From contig JAQVVK010000006.1 in the NCBI GenBank assembly GCA_028698975.1, positions 1 to 9,401 on the forward strand: a stretch of 9,401 nucleotides of DNA, read 5' to 3'. The translations under genes and the position numbers were made by a program. Every line of letters begins with the position of its first letter. Within the stretch, counting starts at the first letter, position 1. This DNA comes from Victivallaceae bacterium. Its GTDB lineage: Bacteria > Verrucomicrobiota > Lentisphaeria > Victivallales > Victivallaceae. The notes beneath the pieces were generated by a model. It was not told where the DNA came from, did not search any database, and saw only the letters and a list, made by a program, of their open reading frames with translations. This document shows positions 1-7,759 of the stretch, one piece after another.

Positions 1-50
1 CCCCTCGCTCGCCGATCCGGCCCGGCCAGCGCCCACCCCGGGCCGCCCCG
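1..50. repeat. 50-bp direct repeat, copy 1 (may extend beyond the window)
   Basis: Matches 161-210 at 48 of 50 positions, differing at 38 and 48. It starts exactly at the window edge, so its true left end is unknown. Shared core includes gccgatccggcccggccagc. Confidence 0.9.
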
Positions 51-160
51 GCCCCGCCTCGTGCCCGATCTGGCGGGCACCCCGCCACGCCTACGCGGGC
101 ACCCCGCGCCGGCCCCGCCGCCGGGCCGCCATGGGCACCGATCCGGGCCCCGCTCCCGAT

Positions 161-210
161 CCCCTCGCTCGCCGATCCGGCCCGGCCAGCGCCCACCACG
201 GGCCGCCGCG
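161..210. repeat. 50-bp direct repeat, copy 2
   Basis: Second copy, offset by 160 bp from the first. The sequence just upstream (139-160) also carries ccgatccggg and cccgat pieces, so a longer degenerate array is possible. Downstream of the core the copies diverge after about position 210. Confidence 0.9.
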
Positions 211-405
211 CCTACGCCACGCGCCATATCAGGCGAGCCTCTAGGATTTGATTTCCGCCCCTCGACGGAGGCGGCCCCGGGGCGCTCCGGGGGCACGATC
301 TGGCCGGAGACGGCAGAAACGGGCCCCGGCCTCGAAAAACGACCTCCTAAAACGCCGCCAGAGGCACGCAACAAGACCGGGCAGGGGTAAGGGTGCGGCG
401 GATTT

Positions 406-421
406 CGGGCTATATAGCCCG
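406..421. repeat. 16-bp perfect palindrome over the glycosyltransferase stop codon
   Basis: The sequence CGGGCTATATAGCCCG is its own reverse complement and contains the TAG stop at 412-410. It could fold as a 6-bp stem with an ATAT loop. No T-tract follows on the coding strand, so I do not call it an intrinsic terminator; a protein-binding site or chance remain possible. Confidence 0.5.
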
Positions 422-3067
422 TTGGGCGTCATAGACGCCGACCCAAGAGCGGACAACTTGAGCAAGATTTTTCCGAGCTGGCGCTCGGCGATTATACTCC
501 GCCCAATCAAAAGAGCGGTGCTTGCGGTGCCGTTGATAGGTGCCGTCGTGCGCGCCCCGCTTGTGAATTATTTTGACCTCGGGAAGATAGCGCGTCGCCC
601 CGGCTTGCTTGGCAATGTCGAATAAATCCCAGTCTAGGAAAAGGTGCCGATAATCTCCGGGCGGCAGCTTGTCGCCGATTGCGCGGATAAACCGGCGAGT
701 CAAAAACGGGTGCGTCGCGTTTCTTTCGTGGATTTCCCCATCGTCGGCATAAATCAACGACACGGGGCTCTTGCTCGCGGCTTCAAATATAATCGTATCC
801 CATCCCGGCGTTTCATAGCGAACATCGTCGGCCATGATTCCGACAACATCATTTTCGCCGAGCTTCCCGGCGAGCGTTTCCCAACATGCCCGCATTGCAT
901 CACAACCCGTAGTTGTCTCGCTCCGCAAAACCTCCGCGCCTTTGACGACCTCCTCGTAGTTTTGCGGGTCGTCACGATCCACAAGCACGAGGGCGCGAAC
1001 CTTTCCCGTTGTCGAGGTTTTTAAAGCGCCAGACACAACCCCGGCGCATTGCGTCGCCCGCGCCCGGGAGGCGAGCAAGAGGTAAATGGTTGCCTCCGCT
1101 CCCTTGGGTGCAACGTTTTCCTTTGCGACCTTTGCCCACGAGGAGCGCCCGGCCTTGGCAGGCATTGCGTCGGCGGGAAACCCGAAAAGTTGCACGGCAA
1201 AGGGCCAAACCCCGTCAACGTATCGCTCCGCATGGTCGGCAATCATGCTATCGCGACTATCCTTGCCCGCTCTCAAAAATCCGACTGCCGTCTCGTGCTT
1301 GTAAAAGGGGTAAAAGTAGTGTTTCGGCACGATGTTAATTTCCGGGGTGCCGAGGTCGCGGGCCTTTGAATATAGGCGCGGGCCAAACGCGGTTCGCTCG
1401 TAAGGCGGGCCGCTCCGCGCCGTCTCTCGCGCGAGGTTGAGCACGCTTTCAAGGGCCGCGCTCTCCTTGGCAAAACCTATCGCCCCGTTGAATAGCCGGC
1501 TGTCGGTGCCTTGCGAAACGAAGTTGTCGTAATGGCAAAACTCGTCGAGCGGGCGCAACCAAACAAAATCCACGTCAAAGGCGCAACCGCCCTCTCTCCG
1601 CAACGCGTCGAGCCGGAGCAAGTCCGCCCGTTGGCAAAGTTGCTCGCACGCGTCAAAGGCGCGGCGTAATTCTTTGTCCATGTCGGCGGGAGGCTCGGTT
1701 ATGAGGTTGACTCTCCACGAGGGGTTGATGCTCTTGAACTCGGCCAAGAGCTGAGAGGCGAGCGCCGGCAACGGCGAGCCAAGCCAAACAAAGTGAGCGG
1801 TTTTCGGTATCGGCGGCGCTTCGATCCATGCCGCCGAGCGGGGGATTGATTTTTTGGCGGGAGGCTTTCGCGTATCGTAAAGCCCGGCGGTCGGCTCGGT
1901 ATCAACGTTGACGCCAAACTCGCCCGCGACAAGGTCGAGGGCGGCGTCAAAAGAGCAAAAGTCAAACGCCCGGAGGCCGCTTTTTGGATTGCAGTTGAGT
2001 ATCTGCAAGCCGGCGGCCTCGAAGTGCGGGCGGGCCTCGGCGAAGCGTTTGCAAAGCGTCGCATAAGTTGTGTTGTTGCCGTTGACGCTACCTTGAGCGC
2101 GCGCTTGCTCGAAATGGTAGGCGTAACCCGTCTCCATTTTGAAGTCACAACCGAGCAAGAAGATTCTCCGCACGCCGAGGAAATAGAGGAGGCGGATTGC
2201 AACGAGCATGACGCTCCGGCCTCCGCCTTGGTTGTTTTCGTTGCCCCAGCAAATCGTTGACTCCGTCAGAAACTCCGCCGCGTTAAAGCCCGTATGCCGG
2301 CGATAAAAAAAGGTTGAGGGACACTCGGCAACCGACTCCTCCGCGAAACTCCAGGTTGTCGAATTGAAAACGCGCGACCGCTTGAGCCTCTCGGGCACGA
2401 TCTTGACAATACGAGGGTCGCGCCACGTCGAGCGGAGGAAATGGTCGGGGCTGTCAACACAAGTCCACAAGTCCGGGCGAAAGGTTTTGACCGAGTTGTT
2501 GACTCCCATGGTGAGCACTCCCGGGCGGCGAAGTTTGGAGGCGTCAATCTCTCCAAAGCTCGGCCCGCCGAGAATTAAAAACGCGCTCCGGCCTCGAAAC
2601 ATATTTCGCATTGCGACCGCGACGCCCTCGCTATCAAACACAAGCGGCGGTTGCTCGACCTCGACCGAGGCTTTGACCTTTGAGATGGCCGGCGCTGGCG
2701 CGACGACGGGGCGAGCGCCAAGGGGAAGCGGCCAGCCTTTCCCGTGCCCGCGCCCGGGGTGTTTGCAACCCCAATGCGGGCCACGCGCCGGGGGGAGATT
2801 CTCTGTAAACGCAACCAAGTTTCGGATTGAGCGCTCGTCACTTGAAATGCGGCAACCGCAGACCTTGCAAAACTCGCCGGCACCGTCAACGCCGCGCAAC
2901 TCGCACGCGCGGCAAATCACGAGCCGGGCGCTCGCGGTCGCGTGATCCACGCGAGAGGCGCGCAGCATGGCGGCCAGAAACGAGCACGCGCTCCCAAGCG
3001 TCAAGTTGGGGCGCTCGGCGGTCTCGGCGGGGTCAATAGGTAACGTGTCAAAAGTGATCTCTCCCAC
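410..3067 (-). CDS. Multidomain glycosyltransferase: zinc ribbon + DUF115/Maf-like + GT32-like + GT-A-like (885 aa)
   Basis: GTG start with strong AAGGAGG; stop TAG at 412-410. Residues 46-112 hold a zinc-ribbon-like pattern: C52-x2-C55-x11-C67-x2-C70-x-C72, then H98 and C101. Residues 155-375 look like a DUF115/Maf-type domain: FLILGGPS at 163-170, TMGVN at 186-190, and GGGRSVMLVAIRLLYFLG leading to IFLLGCDF near 302-309. Residues 420-620 look like a GT32 (Gly_transf_sug) sugar transferase: HFVWLGSPLP at 425-434, ADLLRLDALRREGG at 481-494 and the DVD metal motif at 498-500. Residues 658-885 look like a further GT-A fold: IYLLLASR, MADDV at 745-749 and conserved His near 835-840. Enzymes of these families transfer sugars from nucleotide donors. 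It follows the tail genes 15 bp downstream, so I infer it glycosylates virion proteins or a host surface glycan. A fusion of this size is unusual; no frameshift is seen. Domain names come from motif recognition, not a search. Confidence 0.8.
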   Translation of the reverse strand: MGEITFDTLPIDPAETAERPNLTLGSACSFLAAMLRASRVDHATASARLVICRACELRGVDGAGEFCKVCGCRISSDERSIRNLVAFTENLPPARGPHWGCKHPGRGHGKGWPLPLGARPVVAPAPAISKVKASVEVEQPPLVFDSEGVAVAMRNMFRGRSAFLILGGPSFGEIDASKLRRPGVLTMGVNNSVKTFRPDLWTCVDSPDHFLRSTWRDPRIVKIVPERLKRSRVFNSTTWSFAEESVAECPSTFFYRRHTGFNAAEFLTESTICWGNENNQGGGRSVMLVAIRLLYFLGVRRIFLLGCDFKMETGYAYHFEQARAQGSVNGNNTTYATLCKRFAEARPHFEAAGLQILNCNPKSGLRAFDFCSFDAALDLVAGEFGVNVDTEPTAGLYDTRKPPAKKSIPRSAAWIEAPPIPKTAHFVWLGSPLPALASQLLAEFKSINPSWRVNLITEPPADMDKELRRAFDACEQLCQRADLLRLDALRREGGCAFDVDFVWLRPLDEFCHYDNFVSQGTDSRLFNGAIGFAKESAALESVLNLARETARSGPPYERTAFGPRLYSKARDLGTPEINIVPKHYFYPFYKHETAVGFLRAGKDSRDSMIADHAERYVDGVWPFAVQLFGFPADAMPAKAGRSSWAKVAKENVAPKGAEATIYLLLASRARATQCAGVVSGALKTSTTGKVRALVLVDRDDPQNYEEVVKGAEVLRSETTTGCDAMRACWETLAGKLGENDVVGIMADDVRYETPGWDTIIFEAASKSPVSLIYADDGEIHERNATHPFLTRRFIRAIGDKLPPGDYRHLFLDWDLFDIAKQAGATRYLPEVKIIHKRGAHDGTYQRHRKHRSFDWAEYNRRAPARKNLAQVVRSWVGVYDAQRAI

Positions 3068-3074
3068 GGGGCAA

Positions 3075-3081
3075 CCTCCTT
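3075..3081 (-). promoter_or_regulatory. Strong ribosome binding site AAGGAGG deciding the GTG start at 3067
   Basis: AAGGAGG follows the stop of the 636-aa gene by one base and is 7 nt before GTG at 3067. It is the best match to the anti-Shine-Dalgarno in the window, implying efficient translation of the glycosyltransferase protein. Confidence 0.85.
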
Positions 3082-3082
3082 T

Positions 3083-4993
3083 TCAGCGTCTCGGCAGAGT
3101 TGCCGAGCGCCAGAATTGCGAGTTGTTTCTCATCTCTTCAAGGGTATGGCGGACAAACCGCTTGCCAGCAAAGCCGAGGCGAATGCCCGAAACCCGGAGC
3201 GTTACAAAAACGGGCACGCGGAGGCCGGGCACGCGCGCAACCTCAACAATAATTTCGCGCCCACTAACGCGAGCGCCCACGATAGCCGGCGAGCTTGGAA
3301 CGGAGGAAACAACCTCGACGCTTTCGGGCTCGCATACGGCAGACAAAATGCGGTCGATTTTTCGGCGGGCTTTTGACCGGCCTCGAAGATGAATTTTTAC
3401 AATATCTTCAAAGCGAACGTCGGGAGACTCGACGCAAGAAAGGGCGACATATTGAGTCTTGCGACTGCCCGGCGGAGTGTAAGGCACAATCGCCGTTTTG
3501 CTTTGAGGCGGCGGACTCCAAGACGGCGGCTCGCTTTGAGGCACGCTCGACACGGGCGTTGACGAGGCCGCGCTTGAGTTGCCGCTTTCCGGCTCGCTCG
3601 ACGGAGCGCTCGACGGCTCGCTCGACGGCTCGCTCGACGGTTGACTTGACGAGGTATCGTCCGCCGGCTCGTAAACGCGCCCGACGACGAGGCCGATCTC
3701 GTAAAAGCCCGCCCGGATTGCCTCGTGATAAGAAACGGCGTCGCGGCATTTTTCCCAAACTTCAAGGAGACCGTTGTTTGCCGTGACCTCGGCGAGCACA
3801 AGATAAAGCGTGCCGTATTTCGGTTTGTGCTCTTCAAAGTTGATTTCGGGCTGGAGGTCGAGACTCGCGCGCGGCCCGTGCACAATCGTTGCAAGAAAAG
3901 TCGGATAGGCGGATTGCAAATCGGTGCAATCAACCTTGAGGGCAAAACAATACGGGTTCCCTAACGTCGTGCCGTTGGAAATGACAACGCTTGACTCAAG
4001 AGTAACGTGCGCGGGGTCGTCACTGTAAGGCGTATAGAGCCAGCCCTCTTCCATGGCGACGGTGTTCCATGCGGCACCGTTGGGGCGGTAGAAACGATAA
4101 AGCCAATGATACTCTACCGACGCGAGGCCGCCGCTCGAAACGTCCGAGGAGATAAGGCTCGCGCTCCCTCCGCCCGACTCGCCCGAGCCGCTCATGCCCG
4201 ACGAGCCGGAGCTTTCTTGTTGGCTCGACGATCCCGGAGCGCTGGAACTCCCCGACGACGAGCCGGAGCTTGTCATTGATTGCAACTCGGGGCATTCAAC
4301 GTAATTGTCGGGCCCGAAAATAATGATTTTCTTATATACCCGGATGCCCCCGGTCTTGAGCGGGAGAACATGGTCAACGGGAAGCTGCACCGTCAAATCA
4401 CTTCTAACGTTTTGGCGGATTGTAAGCTCTTGCGTTTCGTCTTGCCCGGTCGTGATAGTGGCGAGGACAATAAAAACGTTCCACGCCTCGGTTTGGTTCC
4501 AATCGGAAACGCCGTCTTGACTCGGGAATTTTTCCCACCCTTCCGTTTTTGGGTCGTCGCCGTGTTTGATTGTCACGCTCTCGACAACCGGCTCTTTTAA
4601 TCCTCCCGACCGAATAGAGATTTGAAGCCAGACATAATACTTGTCGGAGTTGGCCGGCGCGGTGATCCTCAAAGGCTCGTCGGCGCTGTCGCTATCGCTT
4701 GGCGATTTGCAAGCAACCTTGCCCTCGTGCACTTGAAACGTTCGCCACAAGTCCGAATTGTCGCCGCCATCTTCCGGGGGCGCTTGGTAAACCTGAAACG
4801 GAAAACGCGCCTCCTCTTTCGAGTTTGAGCGCGAACGGTCGCGCAGCAAAAGCGAGGTTCCGCCGGGCCCCGGCATGGCGACAATGTCAACGGAGTTGAC
4901 GATCTGAGACGCTTTTGCGTGGCGGATTAGTTTGGCAATCGTCTCGGCTTTGGGGCGCTCTCCGCGTTGTGGCTCGGTCGGTAGCTGCGCCAT
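3083..4993 (-). CDS. Modular tail fibre or tail-tip protein with two Ser-rich linkers (636 aa)
   Basis: I place the start at ATG 4993 (MAQLPTEPQRGE), one base after the previous stop, with AAAAAGG about 9 nt upstream. A TTG at 5014 would add seven residues inside the previous gene and is less likely. The TGA is at 3085-3083. Layout: helix 14-32; beta-rich module A about 60-235; Ser/Gly-rich linker about 241-290; beta-rich module B about 291-443; Ser/Pro/Glu linker 447-498 (SSEP and SSAP units); C-terminal domain 499-636 with a basic segment (RGRSKARRK) and a final basic helix. Modules A and B look distantly alike (Y-x3-L at 119/348, HG at 144/372, VLA at 176/399). The bead-on-linker layout and position after the tape measure suggest a receptor-binding or tail-tip protein, but I know no named family. 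No enzymatic motif was seen. Confidence 0.75.
   Translation of the reverse strand: MAQLPTEPQRGERPKAETIAKLIRHAKASQIVNSVDIVAMPGPGGTSLLLRDRSRSNSKEEARFPFQVYQAPPEDGGDNSDLWRTFQVHEGKVACKSPSDSDSADEPLRITAPANSDKYYVWLQISIRSGGLKEPVVESVTIKHGDDPKTEGWEKFPSQDGVSDWNQTEAWNVFIVLATITTGQDETQELTIRQNVRSDLTVQLPVDHVLPLKTGGIRVYKKIIIFGPDNYVECPELQSMTSSGSSSGSSSAPGSSSQQESSGSSGMSGSGESGGGSASLISSDVSSGGLASVEYHWLYRFYRPNGAAWNTVAMEEGWLYTPYSDDPAHVTLESSVVISNGTTLGNPYCFALKVDCTDLQSAYPTFLATIVHGPRASLDLQPEINFEEHKPKYGTLYLVLAEVTANNGLLEVWEKCRDAVSYHEAIRAGFYEIGLVVGRVYEPADDTSSSQPSSEPSSEPSSAPSSEPESGNSSAASSTPVSSVPQSEPPSWSPPPQSKTAIVPYTPPGSRKTQYVALSCVESPDVRFEDIVKIHLRGRSKARRKIDRILSAVCEPESVEVVSSVPSSPAIVGARVSGREIIVEVARVPGLRVPVFVTLRVSGIRLGFAGKRFVRHTLEEMRNNSQFWRSATLPRR
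3597..3644 (-). repeat. 12-bp tandem repeat encoding SSEP/SSAP units
   Basis: Four tandem units: ctcgacggagcg (3597-3608), ctcgacggctcg (3609-3620 and 3621-3632) and ctcgacggttga (3633-3644). Each is four codons, giving QPSSEPSSEPSSAPSSEP-type sequence in the second linker of the 636-aa protein. Copy-number change preserves the frame. Confidence 0.85.
4199..4271 (-). repeat. 16-bp direct repeats in the first Ser-rich linker
   Basis: Plus-strand cgacgagccggagctt occurs at 4199-4214 and 4256-4271. The intervening DNA encodes Ser/Gly/Pro/Gln-rich sequence. A 14-bp piece, gccggagctttctt at 4205-4218, recurs exactly at 5691-5704 in the linker of the 347-aa gene, where both copies encode ESSG. Confidence 0.7.
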
Positions 4994-4994
4994 A

Positions 4995-6038
4995 TCACAA
5001 AACCTTTTTCGCAAGACGATTCACGCGGAGGGTTTCCTTTTCAATCCACCGCTTCAACGAGCCGAGATTGTCGGCGGCGATTGTTTGGAGGTTAAGGCCG
5101 GCGGGCGCGTTTGCTTGTTGCGCGGCGAGCAACGGGCGGTTTTTCAACAACTCCTCAAGTCGCGTCGCCTCGCGCATGGCAATCGCCAACGAGCCGTATA
5201 AATCCATGTCAATCGACTCGTAGCCTTTCCATTGTTGCGTCCGTTGCAACCAAGTCCCATCATCGAAAATCTTGTCCGCACAACGGCGATATGTAAACGG
5301 GCCCGGCGCTCCCGTTTCGCTCGGCGGGGTTTCGATCTGTCCGCAACTGTCAAGCGCGGGGTTCGCGTAGTTGGTTTCTTTCAGATAGTAAAGCGTTTGC
5401 TCCGCGACCGGATAAAAAACCTCTCGGTGAGTTGTGCCCTTGAGTTTCTTCGCGTAAAGCTTGAGCGCGCTTTCCGAGTTGGAGAGCTGGCCGATCTCCT
5501 CGACCTTGTTTGCCCGCTCCGTTTCGGTTGCGGCGTTGAGCGCTTGCTCGACCAAGGCGAGGGCCTTTGTATCGTCCACAATATCGGAAAAGCACGGGGC
5601 GGTTTCGACCGGCACCTCTATTTTTTCCCACTCGCAACCGTAAGTATTTTTTCGCTGCGGCGTTGAGCTTGAGCTTTGGGCGGAGCTTGCGCCGGAGCTT
5701 TCTTCGCCGGACTCCGGCGACTGCGGGAGCGTCTCAAAATTGACGACGAGTTTTCCCTTGCCGCCGGCCTCCGGGCTGTCAACGATCTCGACGACAAAAA
5801 AACCGGCGCGGGCCGTGACCCTCCCGCCGATTGCAGTCTCAACGCCGCCGATGCTTTGCCCCTCGAAAATCTTTTCCCGCGCCGCGAGCACGGTCGCATA
5901 TTGCGCCGCGTTATATGTCCGCTTGCAAGTGCGTTTGACTTGGCTTTTCGAGAGGTCGTATTTTCCCCCAAACTCGGGAGAGTCTGCCGCCTCGACAAGA
6001 GCGCCTTCGCCTCGGTGTGAAATCCCGTTATCGCTCAC
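4995..6038 (-). CDS. Unassigned tail protein with Ser-rich linker (347 aa)
   Basis: The start is GTG at 6038 with AGGAGG 7 nt upstream, and the TGA is at 4997-4995. I do not recognise the family. Residues 1-106 are a first domain with a KRTCKRTYNAAQ helix and a beta-rich part (GGRVTARAGFFVVEIVD). Residues 107-131 are a Ser/Glu/Ala-rich linker (SPESGEESSGASSAQSSSS). Residues 132-265 hold several Cys (C135, C149, C232, C253) and a long helix around 157-200. Residues 270-347 are predicted helical or coiled, ending in basic KKVL. Its place directly after the tape measure gene is where distal tail or baseplate hub proteins usually lie, so a tail-tip role is inferred from position only. The next gene starts one base after this stop. 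Confidence 0.75.
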   Translation of the reverse strand: MSDNGISHRGEGALVEAADSPEFGGKYDLSKSQVKRTCKRTYNAAQYATVLAAREKIFEGQSIGGVETAIGGRVTARAGFFVVEIVDSPEAGGKGKLVVNFETLPQSPESGEESSGASSAQSSSSTPQRKNTYGCEWEKIEVPVETAPCFSDIVDDTKALALVEQALNAATETERANKVEEIGQLSNSESALKLYAKKLKGTTHREVFYPVAEQTLYYLKETNYANPALDSCGQIETPPSETGAPGPFTYRRCADKIFDDGTWLQRTQQWKGYESIDMDLYGSLAIAMREATRLEELLKNRPLLAAQQANAPAGLNLQTIAADNLGSLKRWIEKETLRVNRLAKKVL

Positions 6039-7759
6039 GCGTAGCCCTCCTGCAAATTAACAGTTATACCCCGGTCGGAAAGTTTCTTGATTGCGTCGAG
6101 CACGGAGGAGGCAATCTCGTTTGCCTTTTGTGTGTTCTCAGTTGTGCGCCGGAGAAAATCCGTTGCGACGGCGTTTGAAGTGTTCGCGACGAAAAGGCCG
6201 ACGCGCGTTAAGCTGTCAACCTCCGGCTTTCTCGTTTTCTCCGACGCGGTTTGACCTCCCGCCGCTTGAGCTTCGCCCCCGGTGTCTCCGCCCTCTTTTG
6301 GCCGGGATTGATACTTCGCGAGCTTCTCGTTATAGCGGCCCTCGGCGGCGGTGATCTTGGAAGCGTTTGCCCCCAGCGCTGTCGGGGCTAATTCGGCGGC
6401 CTTAAAAGCGGCGGCAACAACATTTCCTATAGAGGCGGCAGCCTCTTTTGCGATTGTCGCCGGGTCAACCTGGACTTTGGAAAACTGCTGATAGCTCAGC
6501 TCTTGCATTTTGCCGGTGACACTTGAGATGTAAGCCTCCGCGTTGGCTTGCGTCGCCTCTTGAGCGCCGGGTTGCCGCTTGGACAAAAACTCGCGATAGC
6601 TTCCGACTTGCCCGACCGCCGCTTTGAGCGCCGCCTCGGCCTCCTCGGTGCCGCCCGTTTTCAACCCGAGCACGTTGCGAAACTTGACCACGTCCGCCAG
6701 CTCGTCGCCAGCGGCAACGCGCTTTCCATACTCGGCCTTGTTTGTCTCAAGGTTCCGCGCGCCCCCTTCGATAAATTCACCGTGCGCGAGCGCCATTGCT
6801 TTTGATCCGACTCCTTCAATCGCGGCTTTCAACAATTTCCCCGCCTCGACGGCGGCGGCGACAATGCCGGCGGAAAACCCCGCCACGGCGATATTGACCG
6901 CCGACAAGAGCGGGCCTTGAAGCTTGAGCGCCGCGACCTCGAAGCCCGCGCCGAGTAACGACGAAAGCTCGCCGGCCTTGAAAGCGCCGATGGCGGCGTT
7001 TAGTGCCGTGCCGGCCTTGAGGCCCCACGAGGAAAAATCGAGACTCGTGATCTTGTCGAGTATCGGTTGCAACACGGGCGCGAGGCCCGCCGCCGCTCCC
7101 ACGAAAAACGTTTTCAAGACTGCGCCGGCCTTTTCGAGAGACTTGGAGACTTGCTCGAACGTCTCCGCGTTTTTCGCGAGCAACTCGGCGGAGGCGGACA
7201 GCTTCCCGGAAATCAGACCGGGTGTTTTCACCATTTCGAGCATACGCGTGCCGGAGCGCCCGAAAATTTCCATGGCGGCTTGCGCGCGGATTGCGCCCTC
7301 GGGGAGTTTGGCGAGTGCGGCAGTAATCGCTTTGAGTTGCTCCGGGCCGCTCGCCGTCTTGAGCTTCGCAACGTCGAGGCCGAGTTTCTCGAAAATGTCT
7401 TTCGTCGGTTGCCCGGCCTCGTTGGTGCCGGCGAGCGACCGTTGCATTATTGCAAATATTCCGGCGGCCTCCTCAACGTCCATCCCGATCCCCTTAAACG
7501 CTTGCTTGAGCACGGCGGAGTTTCGGATTGTCTGCCCCGTCATTGCCGAAAACTTGTTCAGCGAGTCGCCCATGTCGAAAGCGTTTTTGAGGCCCGCGAC
7601 CATGCCGCCCACCGAAACGGAAACGCCGCCGATTGCCGCGAGCGCGCCGAGGTGCCGCTCAATAAACGAGGTGCTCTTGCCGACCGCCCCGGAAACGCCG
7701 GCCAGCGCGGAGGAAAACTTGCTCGCTTCGAGCGTCAAGAGATATTCAATTTTTGTCAT
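6035..7759 (-). CDS. Phage tail tape measure protein (574 aa)
   Basis: The ATG at 7759 follows AAGGCACC; the stop is TGA at 6037-6035. Tape measure proteins fill the tail tube, set its length and are ejected with the DNA. Residues 1-60 resemble tape measure N-termini (MTKIEYLLTLEASKF, then Gly/Ala/Val-rich helix). Residues 60-215 are a helical domain including GIFAIMQRSL and AAMEIFGRSGTRMLEM, typical of the PhageMin_Tail type. Residues 216-316 are hydrophobic (FFVGAAAGLAPVLQPIL; AVNIAVAGFSAGIVAAA), consistent with a membrane-active segment. Residues 330-485 are likely coiled coil, 486-510 a Gly/Gln linker, and 515-574 contain SLTRVGLFVANTSNA and a final helix. At about 0.15 nm per residue it would predict a tail near 86 nm (inference). 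It is short for the family but shows no sign of truncation. The next gene overlaps its stop. Confidence 0.9.
   Translation of the reverse strand: MTKIEYLLTLEASKFSSALAGVSGAVGKSTSFIERHLGALAAIGGVSVSVGGMVAGLKNAFDMGDSLNKFSAMTGQTIRNSAVLKQAFKGIGMDVEEAAGIFAIMQRSLAGTNEAGQPTKDIFEKLGLDVAKLKTASGPEQLKAITAALAKLPEGAIRAQAAMEIFGRSGTRMLEMVKTPGLISGKLSASAELLAKNAETFEQVSKSLEKAGAVLKTFFVGAAAGLAPVLQPILDKITSLDFSSWGLKAGTALNAAIGAFKAGELSSLLGAGFEVAALKLQGPLLSAVNIAVAGFSAGIVAAAVEAGKLLKAAIEGVGSKAMALAHGEFIEGGARNLETNKAEYGKRVAAGDELADVVKFRNVLGLKTGGTEEAEAALKAAVGQVGSYREFLSKRQPGAQEATQANAEAYISSVTGKMQELSYQQFSKVQVDPATIAKEAAASIGNVVAAAFKAAELAPTALGANASKITAAEGRYNEKLAKYQSRPKEGGDTGGEAQAAGGQTASEKTRKPEVDSLTRVGLFVANTSNAVATDFLRRTTENTQKANEIASSVLDAIKKLSDRGITVNLQEGYA
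6046..6051 (-). promoter_or_regulatory. Ribosome binding site AGGAGG deciding the GTG start at 6038
   Basis: AGGAGG lies 7 nt before GTG at 6038, within the last codons of the tape measure gene. The start and the upstream stop overlap as GTGA, so translation is probably coupled. Confidence 0.85.

Larger units (their letters stand above)
1..409. other. Non-coding, GC-rich repetitive left edge
   Basis: No convincing gene was found on either strand. Positions 1-240 are about 83% GC by hand count, clearly above the coding region, and full of short repeats: two long direct copies, gcgggcaccccgc at 73-85 and 95-107, and GATC at 14, 67, 140, 158, 174 and 297. Positions 241-409 are closer to the window's normal composition. 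On the coding strand there is an AGGAGG near 345 but no start codon or protein-like ORF after it. No A+T-rich stretch or T-tract terminator was seen. It may be the end of the tail operon, an intergenic repeat island, or the start of host or other phage DNA. Confidence 0.6.

Noticed and set aside
274..283. GCCCCGGGGC palindrome as a terminator
   Set aside because: Ten bases only, no loop and no following T-tract; expected by chance in such GC-rich DNA.
61..390. 109-codon plus-strand open frame at the left edge
   Set aside because: Pro/Arg/Gly low-complexity translation from very GC-rich repeats, GTG start without a ribosome site, opposite strand.
241..510. 89-codon minus-strand frame overlapping the transferase end
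   Set aside because: Mostly inside or just after the transferase in another frame, Arg/Pro-rich, no good start signal; an AGGAGG near 345 leads to no start codon.
2364..2945. 193-codon plus-strand open frame opposite the transferase
   Set aside because: Covers the antisense of the well-motifed zinc-ribbon and DUF115-like region; composition is typical of a shadow.
3397..3945. 182-codon minus-strand alternative frame with RRAS repeats
   Set aside because: Arg-rich repeat translation arises from the 12-bp repeat read out of frame; the 636-aa frame is continuous and better.
4994..5014. Upstream TTG start for the 636-aa gene
   Set aside because: It would extend the protein into the previous gene by seven residues; ATG 4993 has better spacing to AAGG and a one-base gap after the stop.
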